A model generated the notes under the pieces. The model did no database searches and was not told the origin of the DNA. It saw nothing but the letters and a program-made list of their open reading frames with translations. A stretch of DNA of 64,000 nt, taken from Sarcomyxa edulis (lineage: Eukaryota; Basidiomycota; Agaricomycetes; Agaricales; Mycenaceae). Location: contig QUOL01000004.1 in assembly GCA_009761415.1 (NCBI GenBank), forward strand, positions 248,001 to 312,000, in the 5' to 3' direction. This document shows, one piece after another, positions 22,665-36,000 of this stretch; within the stretch, counting starts at the first letter, position 1, and every line of letters begins with the position of its first letter. The position numbers and the translations under genes were made by a program.

Positions 22665-23765
22665 TTTCGAATTCCCCGTTTGTACTTATAAACTCTCCTC
22701 CCTGGATGTTCGTTCCGCCGGAATACTTGTCTCAAAAAGATCTGAATGTATGGCAGAAATCGCGCTTACGCTGAGTCAGTACTGACGCCAGCTTTTGAAA
22801 CAGATAAACGAACCCTTAAACACGACCTGGTAATACACAATCGTCCCAACAGTCCAACGTATCGATGTATCGACGTATCCCAACGTTGTCTCAACGTAAA
22901 GATCAAAAGAGAGGTAAGTATCTAAAGAAGTTTGCAGACTCTTGCCGAGTGCCGTCCGCTGTTTGAGCGCCGTTCTAATTCCTGAATATTCGAATCCCGC
23001 GAAGGTTGCGGAAGACACGGGTCCGTTCCGAACCCACCTCGCCCCGATCGCGAGGCCACCCTCTGAAATTCAGCGCAGAATACCAATTCCAACCGATAGG
23101 CTTACTAAGATTCTATTCCCGTGTCCCTCCTCCTCGTCTCATTACGGCCAACGGACGTCAGAAACGGACTTCTCTGGCTCTCTACCAGCGTACGTCCAAG
23201 ATCTTGAGATTATCTGATCAGTTAGTGCGTCACAGGAACAAGGGCCCGCCGGCTCATCTGTTAACCAGATGTTCTCTCCCTGCAAGTTCCTAATTTGCTC
23301 ACTCGAGTCGTCTCTTTTGGTTCTCATGCCACTGAAAGCGAGTAAATAATACGGTCAGTGCATTCACAAACCCACTGCAAGTACCGCATAGTCAGAGACG
23401 TTCGGTAGATTTTGACGGTAGCGCGTCTAGATTCTTCTTCGGTTCTAGTGCAGGGGAACGTACTCACTCACACGATAGCTTCGCACCCTCATGATCGTGG
23501 AGCATCCTGTCTCAGTCTTTGATCCAGATCACGTCCCCAGTAGGCCAATTGAGTCGTATAAAAAATTGGCCACCAATCCCCGTGTACCAGCGTACAGCGT
23601 ACAATAAGAGGATGACAGCTGCAAGGTCCCTGTGGACCCGAGACAGATATTATGCTCGGAAGTTGCAAGGCATGATCAGAATTGCATCAGGCAGAATTAA
23701 ACATTAAGATTATGCTAGACGCCACCTACTTATGTGACCCTCTCTATGTACACCAGCTGCAGGCA
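22665..23765. other. Intergenic, 1.10 kb
   Basis: Between the transcription factor start and the 3' end of the palmitoyltransferase, both on the minus strand, so this is the factor's promoter and 5' UTR. Short direct repeats of CGATGTATCGACGTATC type occur near 22860-22880. No gene or RNA is supported. Confidence 0.45.
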
Positions 23766-26237
23766 TCACCGTCTACTAGCCTCCCCAGAGGGATCGTGCT
23801 GATCATCCTCGTCCTCATCCCCATCCCCATCCCCGTCACCGCCGCCCATAGTTCCCACCCAGGCTTCCAACCCAGGATTAACCTCTCGTTTATCCTCAGT
23901 CGCAATCGCCGTAGCATCTAGCCATGAATACCCCGCAGGCCTACATAGCACGGCCATCAGATTCCTCCTCCAATTTCCATGAGAGAATGGATTTGGGGGA
24001 GGTGGCCCGGGTACTAATGTTTTGTGCGCGTTGTTGCGGATCTATCACATAAACTGTCAGGAAGAGGTCTAAACACGAAGAGAGTAACAATCGCCGCACC
24101 TGTTCGATGGTCGTTATGTTAAACAACAATAGCTAAATAGGGTACCCCATTGAGTTTGATTTTTTCCAACGGTCGAAAAGATAGATCCTTACCCTAACAT
24201 GATAGGTAAATAATGCAGCGACAGGCCAGATAACACTTATAGCCATGCAGAACACGACCGCGCTACCAGCACCTTTTCGTAAGGCCTTTTTGAAATCGGT
24301 ATGATCTTTCCGCGCCAGCAGATACAAATGCAGAGCGGAAGTACAGATGACCAGTATTAGCGCCAGGGTCTGGTGAGGCTGGGGGTGAGAAAGTGCGGAA
24401 GAAAGATGGGGTAAACAGGAGGGCATGAGACGTACAGCGGAAGTAAGCAGAACAAAGAATGTGGTGTAGTTTCGCCGTCCGATACAGTTGTTCACCCATG
24501 AGCAGTGATGATCGCATCCTTCGACGCAATTATCGCACTGTGTTCGTAATAGAGAGATAAGCGCCACACGTCATATAATAATAATAATGGAGAACAGGAA
24601 ATGTACATACCATTTTGCAATGACTTGATCGTGGTGGACGATATGTTCTACATGTTGGACAGTATTTCACGCGAACCCTGATCACGAAAGAATTAGATTG
24701 GTCTCGGACATTCGGGAACCCCAAGGAGGCAGCCTCACACATCCGTCCGAACTCGCAAGTCTCGAGGCATTGGGGCTCGAACGCCTCCATCCGAGGGAGA
24801 CGTTGCTGGATAAGGTGGATCGGGATCTAGATCCCGAGGTAGAATTCCTGGATCTGTAAACGCCTGTGGAAGACGAGTTCATTTAGTACTTCGATAATCG
24901 ATAAGGATAAATCTAAATTTTCCACTACTATATCCACTTACAGTTGCCAACATCGTAGAAATAGTGATCAAGCATAAGTAAGCTCCAATGATAGTAACTG
25001 CGGGGCTTTCATTCTCCCACCACCATACAGATGTTGTGCCAATCCATACTCCCGATATAGTTAGGATTACTAATAGAGAGCCTACGAAAGGCCATGGAGA
25101 GTCTCCTCCTGTGAGGATGCGTCCCTGCAGGAAAAATCTGTTCCGCGACGGGTGGCGTTGATAATTGCGCATTGGTTTCCCCGTTGAAGGGTCAATGATG
25201 GGCATAGCAGAAAGGGGCGGTCCATTGTGTGGGGGTGGGGTTGGCATGTATGATGATGGGGCGGGTGACGGGGAAAAAGTGGGTTGGAGAGGTGAAAGTC
25301 GTGCGGATGCCACATTCAGCGACTGGGAGAAATTCACGGGAGAAGGGCTGTTATTCTGGCGCGTTGCAGATATAGTGGGAGTCAGTGGGAATCCTGATTC
25401 TTCATCGTGAGGCTTGCCCTCAAATGTCATCCGAGCTTCAGGAGTCGCATTGCGAGTGCTAGTGGATTTTCTGATAGAGTCGAAGCTTATTCCACGTCCA
25501 AAGGTGAACACCCTGTCGATACTGCTTCGCATACGTCCAGTCGCTGTGCCACGGGTAGCCGAAAGAGGATTAGATGGGCCGCCGTTGAATCGGTTCCCTC
25601 CCTGGCTTCGTTCACGTATGAGAGAAGGCCGTTGTGTGAGGTTAGGGCGACCGCCAATGGGGAGAAGAGGTTCACGACTCTTCTTGACACGTTTAAGAGG
25701 CGCGAACTGGCCCTCGGTGGTCGAATCCGATACGGCACCCATCATACTACCAGACCGTTCGTCCGAGCCATTGGAGATGTGCTTGGTGAGCGGTGCGAGC
25801 TGAAATACATCAGGATCTGGGACGTGAAGCGGTCCAGCATCTGATGTTGCTGATTGTGGACGCGAGTATTGCGGTTGTTGATGGTCCGGTCTTGACGGTC
25901 GGAAGAATGAAGCAGATGGCTGTATACCTCCCGCATGCGTTGAGCTGAAGTGCACGGGTGCAGAGGGTTGTTGATAGTGTTGAAATGTAGATATATTAGA
26001 CGGCGGAGATGTAGGTGACCTGGGATGAGAAGATGTCGGGGTGTTTGTCCCCACAAGAGACAAGGTCAAAGTTGGGGGAGTTGGTGTACGATTAGTGGGG
26101 TACGAACGCTGGGAGCCTGGAGCAGGGGCATTGAGACCTGAAGGTAAAGGAAGCTGAGAAGAGCTTTGAGAAAGACGATGTGTATTTACAGTCTGTTGAG
26201 GGGAAGGAGAATGAGGTAAAGAGTGTTGACCGGACAT
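23766..26237 (-). CDS. ERF2: DHHC palmitoyltransferase, Erf2-like
   Basis: An integral membrane enzyme that attaches palmitate to cysteines of substrates; in yeast Erf2 with Erf4 acts on Ras at the ER. A long Ser/Pro-rich cytosolic N-terminus (about 350 residues) leads to [18 protein letters not shown], a family mark, and two membrane helices ([17 protein letters not shown] and the following one). The cysteine-rich domain reads [17 protein letters not shown], then [18 protein letters not shown] with the catalytic DHHC, then [10 protein letters not shown]. Two further helices follow. [18 protein letters not shown] and [12 protein letters not shown] are the TTxE-type and PaCCT-region blocks. 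The C-terminus ends in an Asp/Gly-rich acidic tail. About seven introns. Erf2 is favoured over Pfa-type enzymes by the QGR and TTIEQIR blocks. Confidence 0.88.
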
Positions 26238-27513
26238 AGCCCTGGAGTACGCGGGTTGGAACTAGAAAAAAGGGTATCTGGCCAATATATAAGGGCTAGT
26301 TGGGCCTATAGCTAGATAATTAGCTGGGTGGGTGGCTTGCTAGTAGAAGGACTCGAGTCAGAAGAATCGCCGTCCTTTGTACTACTTGGGCGTCGTGGGT
26401 GTTTGACCGTGGGTGTTGTGATGATCGCCCGCACGCTGTTCGCTTCGCTTCTTGAGACAGACACTCATCCATATTGCCACCTCCAGGTCACCATCAATAG
26501 CGATGCCTTGCTCTAACTGTGCTTGTGAGGGCAGCTTTACTGCAGGTTTTTGACCTCACACAACTCTCCCAATCGTTTAGACTCGGACAACTGGCCACTC
26601 TTCGAACCATTTCCGAGGGCATTATGAACGCCACAGCCAGTGATTGAGTACATCAACCCGTGGTCGAGTCGTGCATGGCATCTACTTGAAGTCAGCTTGA
26701 AGTACAGCATTGTCATCATTATCGGCGTTTGGCACGCAGCTTTCATGCCAAAAATGCCACGCGCTGGCAGCTACCTCGAACCTTCGTCCACAAGCCGTAC
26801 ATATCGGAAACTCTTATCAACCTTGCAGAAGTTTAGAGGCTGTCTTTTGGCGTATTCTTGTGATCCTCGTAGATTCTGGTGGCAATCATAACAGTAATAG
26901 CGACGGTACCGCTCTGCGGTGCCACTCTGCGATGTCTTTCCTTCTCCAAGTCTCCGAGACACCGTTATCGTTTTCGAAGGTGCGCACTCATTTAGAGTTC
27001 TTACAGCAGTGTGGCTGACATCACTGTGAACGACTGTGTACGGTCATCACCCTCGAACTGATTCTGAATAGTCTTGGAAGTTGGGGCTGAATTTGTCCGG
27101 CCAAACCTCTGGACCGAGAAAAGGATCTGTTCCAGCACCGCAGTACGATATGCAGGTCTGCAATTTTTAGTCCAATAATCGATGCTCGAGGAAGAGAAGC
27201 CCGAAGTGTACTACGCAATTCTGGGGCTCACTGACGCTATACGACCTCGGATCAACTTCCCAACATCTGTTGGTGGACTTTTCAGATGTGTATACCGGGG
27301 GTGGGGGAGGGGACACGCGGAACCACATCCAGATCGTTTAGCAAATGAAATGCAGTTCCATAGGAGTCTTTGCGCATGTTACATACGTATGTAGGCCTGG
27401 CAGTCTGGGTGTACCAAGATATTCAAGTATTTATTCTGTTCATTCTGCGGTCATACCATCAAATCTTCTGCAAGTAACCAGTGCAAGATCACTGCAAGGC
27501 GCCGTAGAGAGCA
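26238..27513. other. Intergenic, 1.28 kb, divergent promoters
   Basis: The ERF2-like gene and the phosphopantetheine adenylyltransferase gene point away from each other across this gap. Open frames inside it lack codon or domain support. A G-rich stretch lies at 27298-27315. Confidence 0.45.
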
Positions 27514-28750
27514 ATGCCCATGTCTTCTCCTTTCCCAACGGCCGGGCCAGAAACCGTCGACCACGCTCTCCTCCTCGCAACTCTTCCAAGTCTTGCGACC
27601 CCTTACTTCCTCTCTCCGATAATCACCGCAGCAGTATCTGCAACTCGTGAACGCCTTATCATCATCTTGTTTTCACGCTTCTTCAATGCCTCACGCTCTT
27701 TCAATTCCCAGCAGAGGATCTTGCATACCGATCCCGATCGATGGAACGAAGTGCAGAGGCTTTTGACCCATGTTTACGTCCAGGCTACGAAAGTCGCCCA
27801 AGAGTTGGACAAGATCCTACTAGAAGTCGACGTTCTGCTCAAAGGAATGGACGAGGACGTTCATGGGGACTTGGGCAGTGGACTAGACATCGTTTTCCGG
27901 GTCAATGGCGGTACGTTCATGTTGTATCTTATCGTATCGAACTAACAGGTGTTTCGCTGCGTAGATTCAATCGCAGTGCCCCTCCCACCTTCCATAACGG
28001 CTTTGCGCCATGCATACATGCGAGCTGGTGAACCCCCATCACAGCCAGTTACCCCTCCTCCTGAACTCGCTGTGTCCCCCATGACTCCGTTGGCCGCAGT
28101 GACTACTACGCCATCATCTCGGCCTCCATTTTACCCAGTCGTAGCACTGGGAGGAACGTTTGACCATCTTCACGCGGGCCATAAGATCCTGCTTAGCATG
28201 GGCGCCTGGATTACGAGTGAGAAACTCATCGTTGGTGTTACAGGTGCGATTCTCATTCTGTATACGACAAATCGCGTTTATTTTGTCCCTACTTACACTC
28301 ATTACCTACAGATGATACTCTCTTACAGAATAAATCGAACCACGAAATTTTACAGCCCCTCGAGACGCGTATAGCGAACGTCCGGTCATTCCTACAACTA
28401 TTCAAGACCGGTTTGACTTACGATATAGTCCCCATCAATGATGTCTACGGCCCTACAGGCTATGACGCAAATATACAGGCTCTGGTGGTCAGCAAAGAAA
28501 CTCTCAGCGGAGCTGCATCCAGTGAGTCTTCGCCATCTACCATTGATCAACTCATACAAGACCTTTGCCTGTCATAGTCGCTGCCCATCGCAAAGCCCAA
28601 TCCCTCCCTCCTCTCGAAATATTCGTGATTGACGTCATATCCTCAACATCTTCGAGCGTCGATCATGAGAACATGGAGACGCTGAAAAATGCCAAGATGA
28701 GTAGTACGTTTATCAGAGAATGGATCGTCAAGAATGGTACCAAGACATAG
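27514..28750 (+). CDS. CAB4: Phosphopantetheine adenylyltransferase (CoA synthesis, Cab4-like)
   Basis: The enzyme joins ATP and 4'-phosphopantetheine to make dephospho-CoA, the fourth step of CoA synthesis. The N-terminal third is a eukaryote-type extension (LLLATLPSLATPYFLSP). The nucleotidyltransferase domain starts at PVVALGGTFDHLHAGHKILL, with the HxGH nucleotide-binding motif as HAGH. The intron at about 28243-28312 joins LIVGVT to DDTLLQNKSNHEILQPLE; then come NDVYGPTGYD and VVSKETLSGA, and the late MSSTFIREWIV block matches the family's ISSTxIR motif. The GPTGYD block is typical of the eukaryotic type. There is no kinase domain, so CoA synthesis would be finished by a separate dephospho-CoA kinase. 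A second ATG lies at 27520. Confidence 0.92.
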
Positions 28751-29048
28751 GCCTTGCCATCAAGGGCTACATACCTACATAGAAAGATCGCGCAATGAAG
28801 TGTACAATCTAATTGAAAGCTCAAACTCATTTGTACAACACAAGATAGAGTATATGTATATCCAATCTGAATCGTTTCCAAGCAGGTGTTATATAGAGCT
28901 GCAGAAGAGCTAAAATAACTGGCAACATGTGAAGGTATATCTCTAGAACAGAACAAATAACGACGACTGGATAGACAGTATAATACATGTTCAAGTTGTT
29001 AGCAACAATTCCAGTATATAACCCTTGTTTCGCAACGGTCTATATACC

Positions 29049-31091
29049 CTACGCCAAGATTTTGAACGCCCCGTTAGTCTGCACCTTGGCTCTGACACCC
29101 GTACCAACCCAGCCCTCTTCCGCTTCTTCCACAGAAACAGAGACGGGTATATCAGACTCCTCACTCACGCTCAACAATCTCCCGATGGGTGCACCGCGGA
29201 CGAGTAGGACACCTACAGGATCTGCACCGGATTCTACGAGCGAATCGTCTACGCCGACGAGTTTCACTTCGACGTTGATACCGGGGGGACCAACGTGAGC
29301 TAGTGGAGATGCTAGACTATCCGATGCGGATGATGGGAATGTTTGGAGATCGAGTGGGTGGGAGGATAAGACTGGTGCGGCTCCCAAAGGGTGAACGAAA
29401 CTATTGACAATGGGGACGGAGAACGCAATTCGGGCTGGTGTCATAACAGATGCGTCGAGAGGACCTTGATGTCAAGTGTTAATGTCAATGATTGCTATTA
29501 TTTTGAGGAGGGTATATAAATAGAGGAACTTACCGCCACTGACGATGATTCCTCGAAGGGTGCCTGCAGCATCACCTACAATCTTGGCACGCGCAGAGTC
29601 AAATAGAAGTCTGTCCCAGAGACTATCTTTAGTGATAAAACCTTCCATCACTCCTGCCAATTTATGACGCCAGGCGAATGGATACATCAGGCGAGATTTC
29701 TGGGCTTGGCCTAAGATGGCAGAAGTGAGAGATTTGAGGTGGTTGGGCTTGATGAAGAGGATGGTTGGAGATGGGAGGGGGTAAGTGCGTGTCGATAAGG
29801 CGTCGACGATATCGGTTTTCACTGATTCTGCGGAGCAACATGAGCGATTGCGATAGATGATGATGATGATTTCTATCACCTTCATCAAGACGGAATAGTT
29901 TTGTGCTATCGAGAGTAGCGAAGCTTGTCCCTTCAAATATAGCCGTGTATGCAATAGCTCTTCCGTAAGCAGTACTCAAGTTGTGAGCAGAAACAATGGT
30001 ATCGAGCGGGGATATGGCGCTAGACAGTGGTAGTAACGCGCGCGTTGCGGCAACTCCAGCGGTTAGATTTTCGTGTGTGAGCTGAGCACCTTGTAGGTGT
30101 CCAGTTTCTGATTCGAAAAATGAAACTGTGAAGACATCTTCTGGATCTAGAAATAGTATTGTGAGTATCATAGCAAGAAGAAACACAGACAGAGACTGAC
30201 TAGGAGGTATAACAATGTTCTTCTCGATCCTAGTGCCGTCCCGTTCGATATCGGACCATTTCAACACTTTGACTTGACTAGCTACAGTAGCCATGACTTG
30301 AGCACTGGGTTCCCCGACTACTATGACAGTGTGATGGCTTCCATGTTCATGCGCGTCATATATCAACTCGAGAATATGGGGCAGAAATTCTGCATGAATG
30401 ATGATAGCTGTGGGAGGGTGAGACTCCAAAACTGGTGCTAACAGACTTGGGGAGGAGATGGTGAAAGAGGGAATAGAATGCGAGGCCAATGCGAGGTCAG
30501 TGATGATGAATTCTGGGATAGGACATTTGTAAGCTCGGGAACATCATCTATCAGAAGTATGAGAAACTTACCAAGACTATCATTTAGTAGAAGCAAGACA
30601 TTTGATTCTTGGGGCTGAAGACCGGCAAGACGAAGTAGTCCTGTGCCAACAGCTACTGCTCGTTCTTTGAGTTGAGGGTTTGTGATCTAGAGATCGTCAG
30701 TCGTCGATCATCTCGCAAGGGTATCTTTACTCACTCGTGTACCCCAGAGCGTTCTTGGGGAGTCGAAATCTGGCTTGACAAAGTCTCCCAGGACATGGAC
30801 CTCCTTGCTCGGTCTGAGAGGGAACTATTGAGCGCAATTAGCGCCGCTGGCGCGGTACATTGAACGAGCGAAACGTACCCTGCCCATCAACCCAGTACCA
30901 TAGTTCCTATACACCGCACTCTCCCCTGCATTTCTGACGCGTGCAACATCACTTTGTCTACCGAGTAGGATAGGATGGACGAGGGGTTGGGGTTTGTATA
31001 GGTTGTGAAGGAGAAAGACTGTAGCGGCTATGAGACCAAGAAGGATAGTTAGGTCGTCCGTGACAAGATAGTCCGACAGATTGAAGGCCAT
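29049..31091 (-). CDS. Membrane-anchored AMP-binding (acyl-CoA synthetase-like) protein
   Basis: A single N-terminal membrane helix (LTILLGLIAATVFLLHNLY, residues about 14-32) precedes an acyl-CoA-synthetase-like body: VYRNYGTGLMGRFPLRPSK, RTLWGTRITNPQLKERAVAVG, LLLLNDSLEFIITDLALASH and LTHENLTAGVAATRALLPL. The family P-loop (usually T-S-G-T-T-G-x-P-K) is replaced by FFESETGHLQGAQLTHEN, so it lacks the Ser/Thr-Gly run and the lysine. GDAAGTLRGIIVSGG resembles the A5-side block, but the C-terminal domain with the catalytic lysine is missing: the protein stops soon after GWVGTGVRAKVQTNGAF. It is therefore probably a non-catalytic or strongly diverged relative. About six introns, with an intact frame, so it is not a pseudogene. 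It is divergent from histone H1. Confidence 0.75.
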
Positions 31092-31627
31092 TGCTTGTGA
31101 GGGCCGCTTTGGTTTGGTGGAAAGACCAAGATGGCAGCTGAGAAAGTTGGAACAAAAACGTAAACTAAATTCGATAATTGGCGCCCAAAAACACGTCCCA
31201 CCTTCAAGTTCGTCACGCTATAGGCTAGACGCGCTCTTCCTTCTTCCCATCTCTTGCTCACCATCGGACTGTCGCCGTTTTCTCAACAGCGGAGGCCTAT
31301 CAGAGCGCCCATGAATTACTAGTACTGTCTTCATCAGCCAACCGTGTATACAGGTTAAAATGTCGGGGGGTTTCCGACTCGGGTTTCATGTCTTCGAGTT
31401 GGCCAATTGCGATCTTGTCATATGTCGATAAGGCTAGTACGCTAATGTACACACATCGTCCTCTCCATCGTATATCGTTCGATAATCGCGTTGACGTCGT
31501 GGCCGGCTGGACGTCCTCCTGAATCACGCGACTTGAGAGTTCCGAGACTTCTCCCCCTCTTTCGACGTCTTGCTCCCGCTGTTCCCCTACTGTTGACTCT
31601 GCCACTTGACCCTCAATCATTCTCGAA
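31092..31627. promoter_or_regulatory. Divergent promoter region, AMP-binding gene and histone H1
   Basis: A 536-bp region between two divergent starts. The last 100 bp before the H1 ATG are C/T-rich (31545-31620), as expected for a strongly used fungal promoter. No histone-specific element could be identified. Confidence 0.35.
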
Positions 31628-32769
31628 ATGTCCTCTGTTGCCGTGAACAAACCGTCTGGTGTGGCGCCTACCAAGGCTCGTAAGCCTGCTCGTAATGCGG
31701 CACATGCAGCTGCACATCCTCCCTGGATCGACATGATCAAGGTGGGCACATACCCCTCGCTCCTCCAGAGTCTCTTACCGTCAAAACTGATGCAGATTCA
31801 TCTTCCAGGCATGCATCACATCCCATCCCGAAGACGCTCGAGTCGGTGTTTCGCGGCCTACTATCAAGAAGGTGATCACGTATCCCTACTGTCCGCTTCT
31901 TTTGATTGACCCGTCTCTCTTCAAGTTTGTTGAAACCACATATCATCTTGAATTGAACGCCACCGCTGCAAGCCAACTCAAACGGGCTATCGTAGCTGGA
32001 AATGAAAAGGGAACATTCACTTTACCCAAGGGTCTGTTGCATACAACATAGGTGGTAATAGACTCATTTCTGATATGTATACATGATGCTTAGGACCGTC
32101 GGGAAAGATCAAACTTGCTCCCAAGGTGCAGAAGGGTGCGGCCAAAGAGGTCCGCGTCTCATTTGCTGTTCAATGGTAGACATGGCCTGATTGCGAAAGG
32201 ATCTCCTATCTAGAATGCCTCTCCTTTCCCCAAGAAGTCGTTAGCAATCAAAGGCCAGTCTTCTGCTGCGAAATCGACCAAGAAACCAACCATTTCTCGG
32301 GCGACCAATAAATCAAAGCCCAAGTCTGCAGCTACCATCTCGAAAGGAATCGCCTCTTCTGCTAAGAAGTCCACCTCTACGGCGAAGACGTCACCGTCCA
32401 AGAAACCACTTGCCACAAAGAAGTCCGCCACTACAAAGAAGCCTACAGCTAAGAAGGGAGCGGCCAAACAGGTATGTTCAATTCTCAATCACATTCAGGC
32501 GGGGGTTGATGGCATGTGTTTTCTCTACAGTCTATCCTCGGCAAAAAAGTTATCGGGAAGTTGAAATCCAAGGCTGTATCTGCGAAGTCACAGATCTCGA
32601 AGGCCACAAAAAAGCCCAAGCCTGCGACCAAGGCTAAGGCTACGCTCAAAGCCAAACTTGCGGCCAAAACCTCTGCCACTCCCAAGCGGGCGTCTTTGAG
32701 AGCTAAGAAGGTAATGCTCCTACACCTTCAAGAGATCAATGACTCAATTGCTGGATTTACTAGGCCTGA
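31628..32769 (+). CDS. Linker histone H1
   Basis: Binds linker DNA at the nucleosome dyad and compacts chromatin. A short N-terminal tail (Ala/Lys/Arg) leads to one globular winged-helix H1/H5 domain: HPPWIDMIKACITSHPEDAR, GVSRPTIKKFVETTYHLEL, LKRAIVAGNEKGTFTLPKGP. The C-terminal tail is almost all Lys, Ala, Ser, Thr and Pro with many KKS/TKK units, as in linker histones. Introns fall inside the globular domain at conserved-looking positions. The last splice (donor 32711, acceptor 32763) leaves a final coding exon of only six bases, GCC TGA, so the protein ends RAKKA. If that intron is kept, the frame runs to 32884 with a hydrophobic tail unlike any H1, so splicing is favoured. Tandem with TEL2, 246 bp apart. 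Confidence 0.93.
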
Positions 32770-33015
32770 ATCTGTTCCAATGGACTTTCTCGGTCTCATT
32801 CTCGCATTTCGGCCTATGCCACTGTACTTGTATCTGTATGTATGTGATGTTGCAGCGTGGAGAGGTGTATACGTCTTCTTTTGAGTGTTCTATGAACTCG
32901 GATATGTGTACAGTACTTGTAAATTTCTTTTTTAGCATGTAAAACCTATCAACCTTCTCTGGCACGTGCTCCAAACGCGTCCGACTGCTTGAACGTCTCT
33001 CTTTCTCACTCCCCG

Positions 33016-36000
33016 ATGGCTACAGAATTCATCGACGCGGCCTTAGTTCAAGTGAGAGAAGTCATAACTCGCTTGCAGGCCCCCGTTCCCGACCTTCCTA
33101 CACTCCTCGCTCTCCTTGCAAGCCCTCTCGACTGTCTCGGACTACTTCCACCACAGTTCAGAAAACACAATGTTAACCCCCTTCCTGACGGCTCCATAAT
33201 CATCTCGAAGCATATTCCCACTCTTCAAAGAGCGCTTCTCGAGCATATCGTACCCACATGGCAGAAAGCTCTTGAGGAGGGTCGCTATACCTTGTTAGTC
33301 GAGCAATACTTCTGCCCCGATACTTTCTCCTTCGCATCTCCATCAGCTGGTGCCGTGACAGTAGTTGCATATTCAAGCATATTATCACATCCGCTGACGG
33401 ATTATGGGATACGATTGCTGGCTCGTCTCTCAAAAGAATACCCTGTGGACAGACTTCACGCTGCTTTGTTCTCAGCCCGGGTTTCAGGATCGAACAATAA
33501 ACTGGAGATTACTTGGGAAGATTGCATACGTGATATATGCTCGGTTCCGGCAAAGGTGGCCAATGCTACGTTAGCAGGGAAGGGCGAGATTCCACTTTCG
33601 CTGGAGAACAGGTCGTATTTTGATCATGTAAGTCTGCGATGCGAGGTTCTGATATCCAGCATGGCCACGAATCGATCCAGAGGTGTGTATTCTCTCATCT
33701 CAGTCAGAGGTTACCTGGTCAACAACTCACGTCTTCAGATGCGATCCCGTCTATCACATATCTTCTGACAAAACTTGTCAATGTCGGAGTATTCCCACCG
33801 ACTAATCCTATGTCGCTATCGCAGCCCTCTTATTTTCAAACAACTCTCCCCGCAATTCGACGGAAGATTGAGGACAACGCATATTCAGCCTATTGGTCTG
33901 AGATCATCTCGTCTTTCCCGTCTACGTTCACGTTGCAGGCCATCATCACCTCTCTACTCGGCTCATTGTCTACTGTATCTTCTGGTCTGGATTCTTCCTT
34001 GCGTTCAAGAGCTCTAGTGAAACGAGAAGCCAGTATTCTCCGTAGGATAATCGGTCCACTCAAGGCTCAAAACCAAGAGTTATGGGAAGTCGTCTCTGGA
34101 ATAATATTGGGAGGACGCGAATGGGAAGAATCTTATGCTCGAATATTTGTTTGCTGGGTTGCGGGACCTGATTCAGACCAATGTAATTGTTTTCGTGATG
34201 TTCATGTAATAATGTTGCTGAATATACTCTTTATTTTTGCTTTCACAGCCCTCGAGTGTTTTCTGACCAGCATAGTGGAGACGTGGTCATCACCAGAGCA
34301 CATCAAACATTCGCTACTCTCTCGTCATCAATGTGAGTGGCGTATCATAGACGAAGTGAACAAACTGGCTTACAACATTTTGAGAAGATGTGACGTCCTT
34401 GCTCCTGGTAGCGGTTTCCTATTTTTCTCAGTCATCTCCACAACTCCAGTCTCTTGCGTTGTCTCCCATTTTCATATCTGGTGTTGGAACGTATATCAGT
34501 CATTTAGATGGCTCAGTTCGTCGATGCGGAATGCTTGCGGCTGAGATCGTAGCTCAGCGAACAGGGAAGAAACTCGATTTTGGTGATTGGGAAGGGGAAG
34601 GTGGTGGTAAGGAGTGGTCGAGAGAAATGAGGCAATTGATCTTGGAACGCGACGTGGATGCCGATCTTGTGGCACACGCAACTGAGGCAGAGCCCTCTGA
34701 ATACGAAGTCGTTGAAGAAATCTTCACTGATGCCACAAGACATTCTCACTCTGCGAATGCTCCCTCATCCCCCCCGTCATCTAAAATCAATACGACGCTC
34801 GGGTATGACTCCGACGATTCGTTGACAGGATACGCCTCGCCAACATCCTCTCGTTCAGCCTCGCCCACTCCTTCTGAACTAGATGAAATTGAGAAGGACC
34901 CTACATTGGGCGTTGGCTCGAAGACGATTCCTCGGCCTGTCTACCTCGCTCAGCTCGGTGAGATGATTCGGGGTACGGCTGGCGCGAAAACGACGGATAC
35001 CAACGAAGAAGTATCTAAGTTGGAAATGGCTCTTGATTGTGCTGAGGAACTTATCAGGAGGAAGAAGGATTATGGAACGGAGCTCGGTATGTTTCTATAG
35101 ATTTGTTGTTCATCGGCTTCATTTATAGCACTCATACTTATGCTCATTGGTGTTGGTGTAGACGAGAATGCCGTTAACCTAGCCTATGGTCTCATAGGGC
35201 TCCAGGACAACTACGATTTAGAAGGCTTTGAAGAGAAGCGACAGAGCGCTCTTAATGCTCTCGTTGCGTCCTCCCCTCGCAAAGCTGCTCCGTATGTTGC
35301 CAATCATTTTGATCACGACTCTTCATGTACTGACACAGGTGCATCGTCAAGCTCGCTGATCGAGGAATTTTTCAAGAATCAGTATTCGACGAATCAACGA
35401 TTCGTTATCTTGAACGCCCTCGCCCTTGGTGTGCGGGAAATGGCCTCGCTGCCCGTCCCTACTTCGGCTGGACGCACGTCGTTCCCAAGCAAACAACTAC
35501 CCCCAGCACTCCATCAAAGATACCTTGCGGCTGGAAATCAAACTAATGACGTCGTTGGTCAAATGTTAGAGGACATCAGTCGTAAAGCAATCGACCGGAC
35601 TAAAGACTCTAATGCGGACAAAGTCCCAGAACTTGTACGGGAGCGAAATCTGCGTATCCGAAAACCAGCCAAGATCACAGAAATTGCCCAATCAAGTAAC
35701 ACCATATCAGGGCCTCATCTGTCAAGTTTTACCAAATCCACTACCTTCACAGAAGTTGCAGCGGAGTTCTTCATCGCACCTCTGATCAATCGTTTTTGGC
35801 TTTTCCTTCGGGACGAGCAAACCAGAGAGGAACGTACGGCTCATCACGAGGGACGACAGCAGTACCATGGTGCTGGGACAGGTTTGATCCTCAACCCACT
35901 CGTTTTGTCGCGGTTTCTCAGTACGCTAGCTATCTTGGTGCATACTGCTCGAAATGCGACAGAGTGGTTGGCCGTCATAGGTCCAGATGCTTTGGAACTT

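Noticed and set aside
22975..23010. Sequence TATTCGAATCCCGC resembling a tRNA B-box
   Set aside because: The flanking bases cannot form a T-stem and there is no A-box or acceptor stem at the right spacing.
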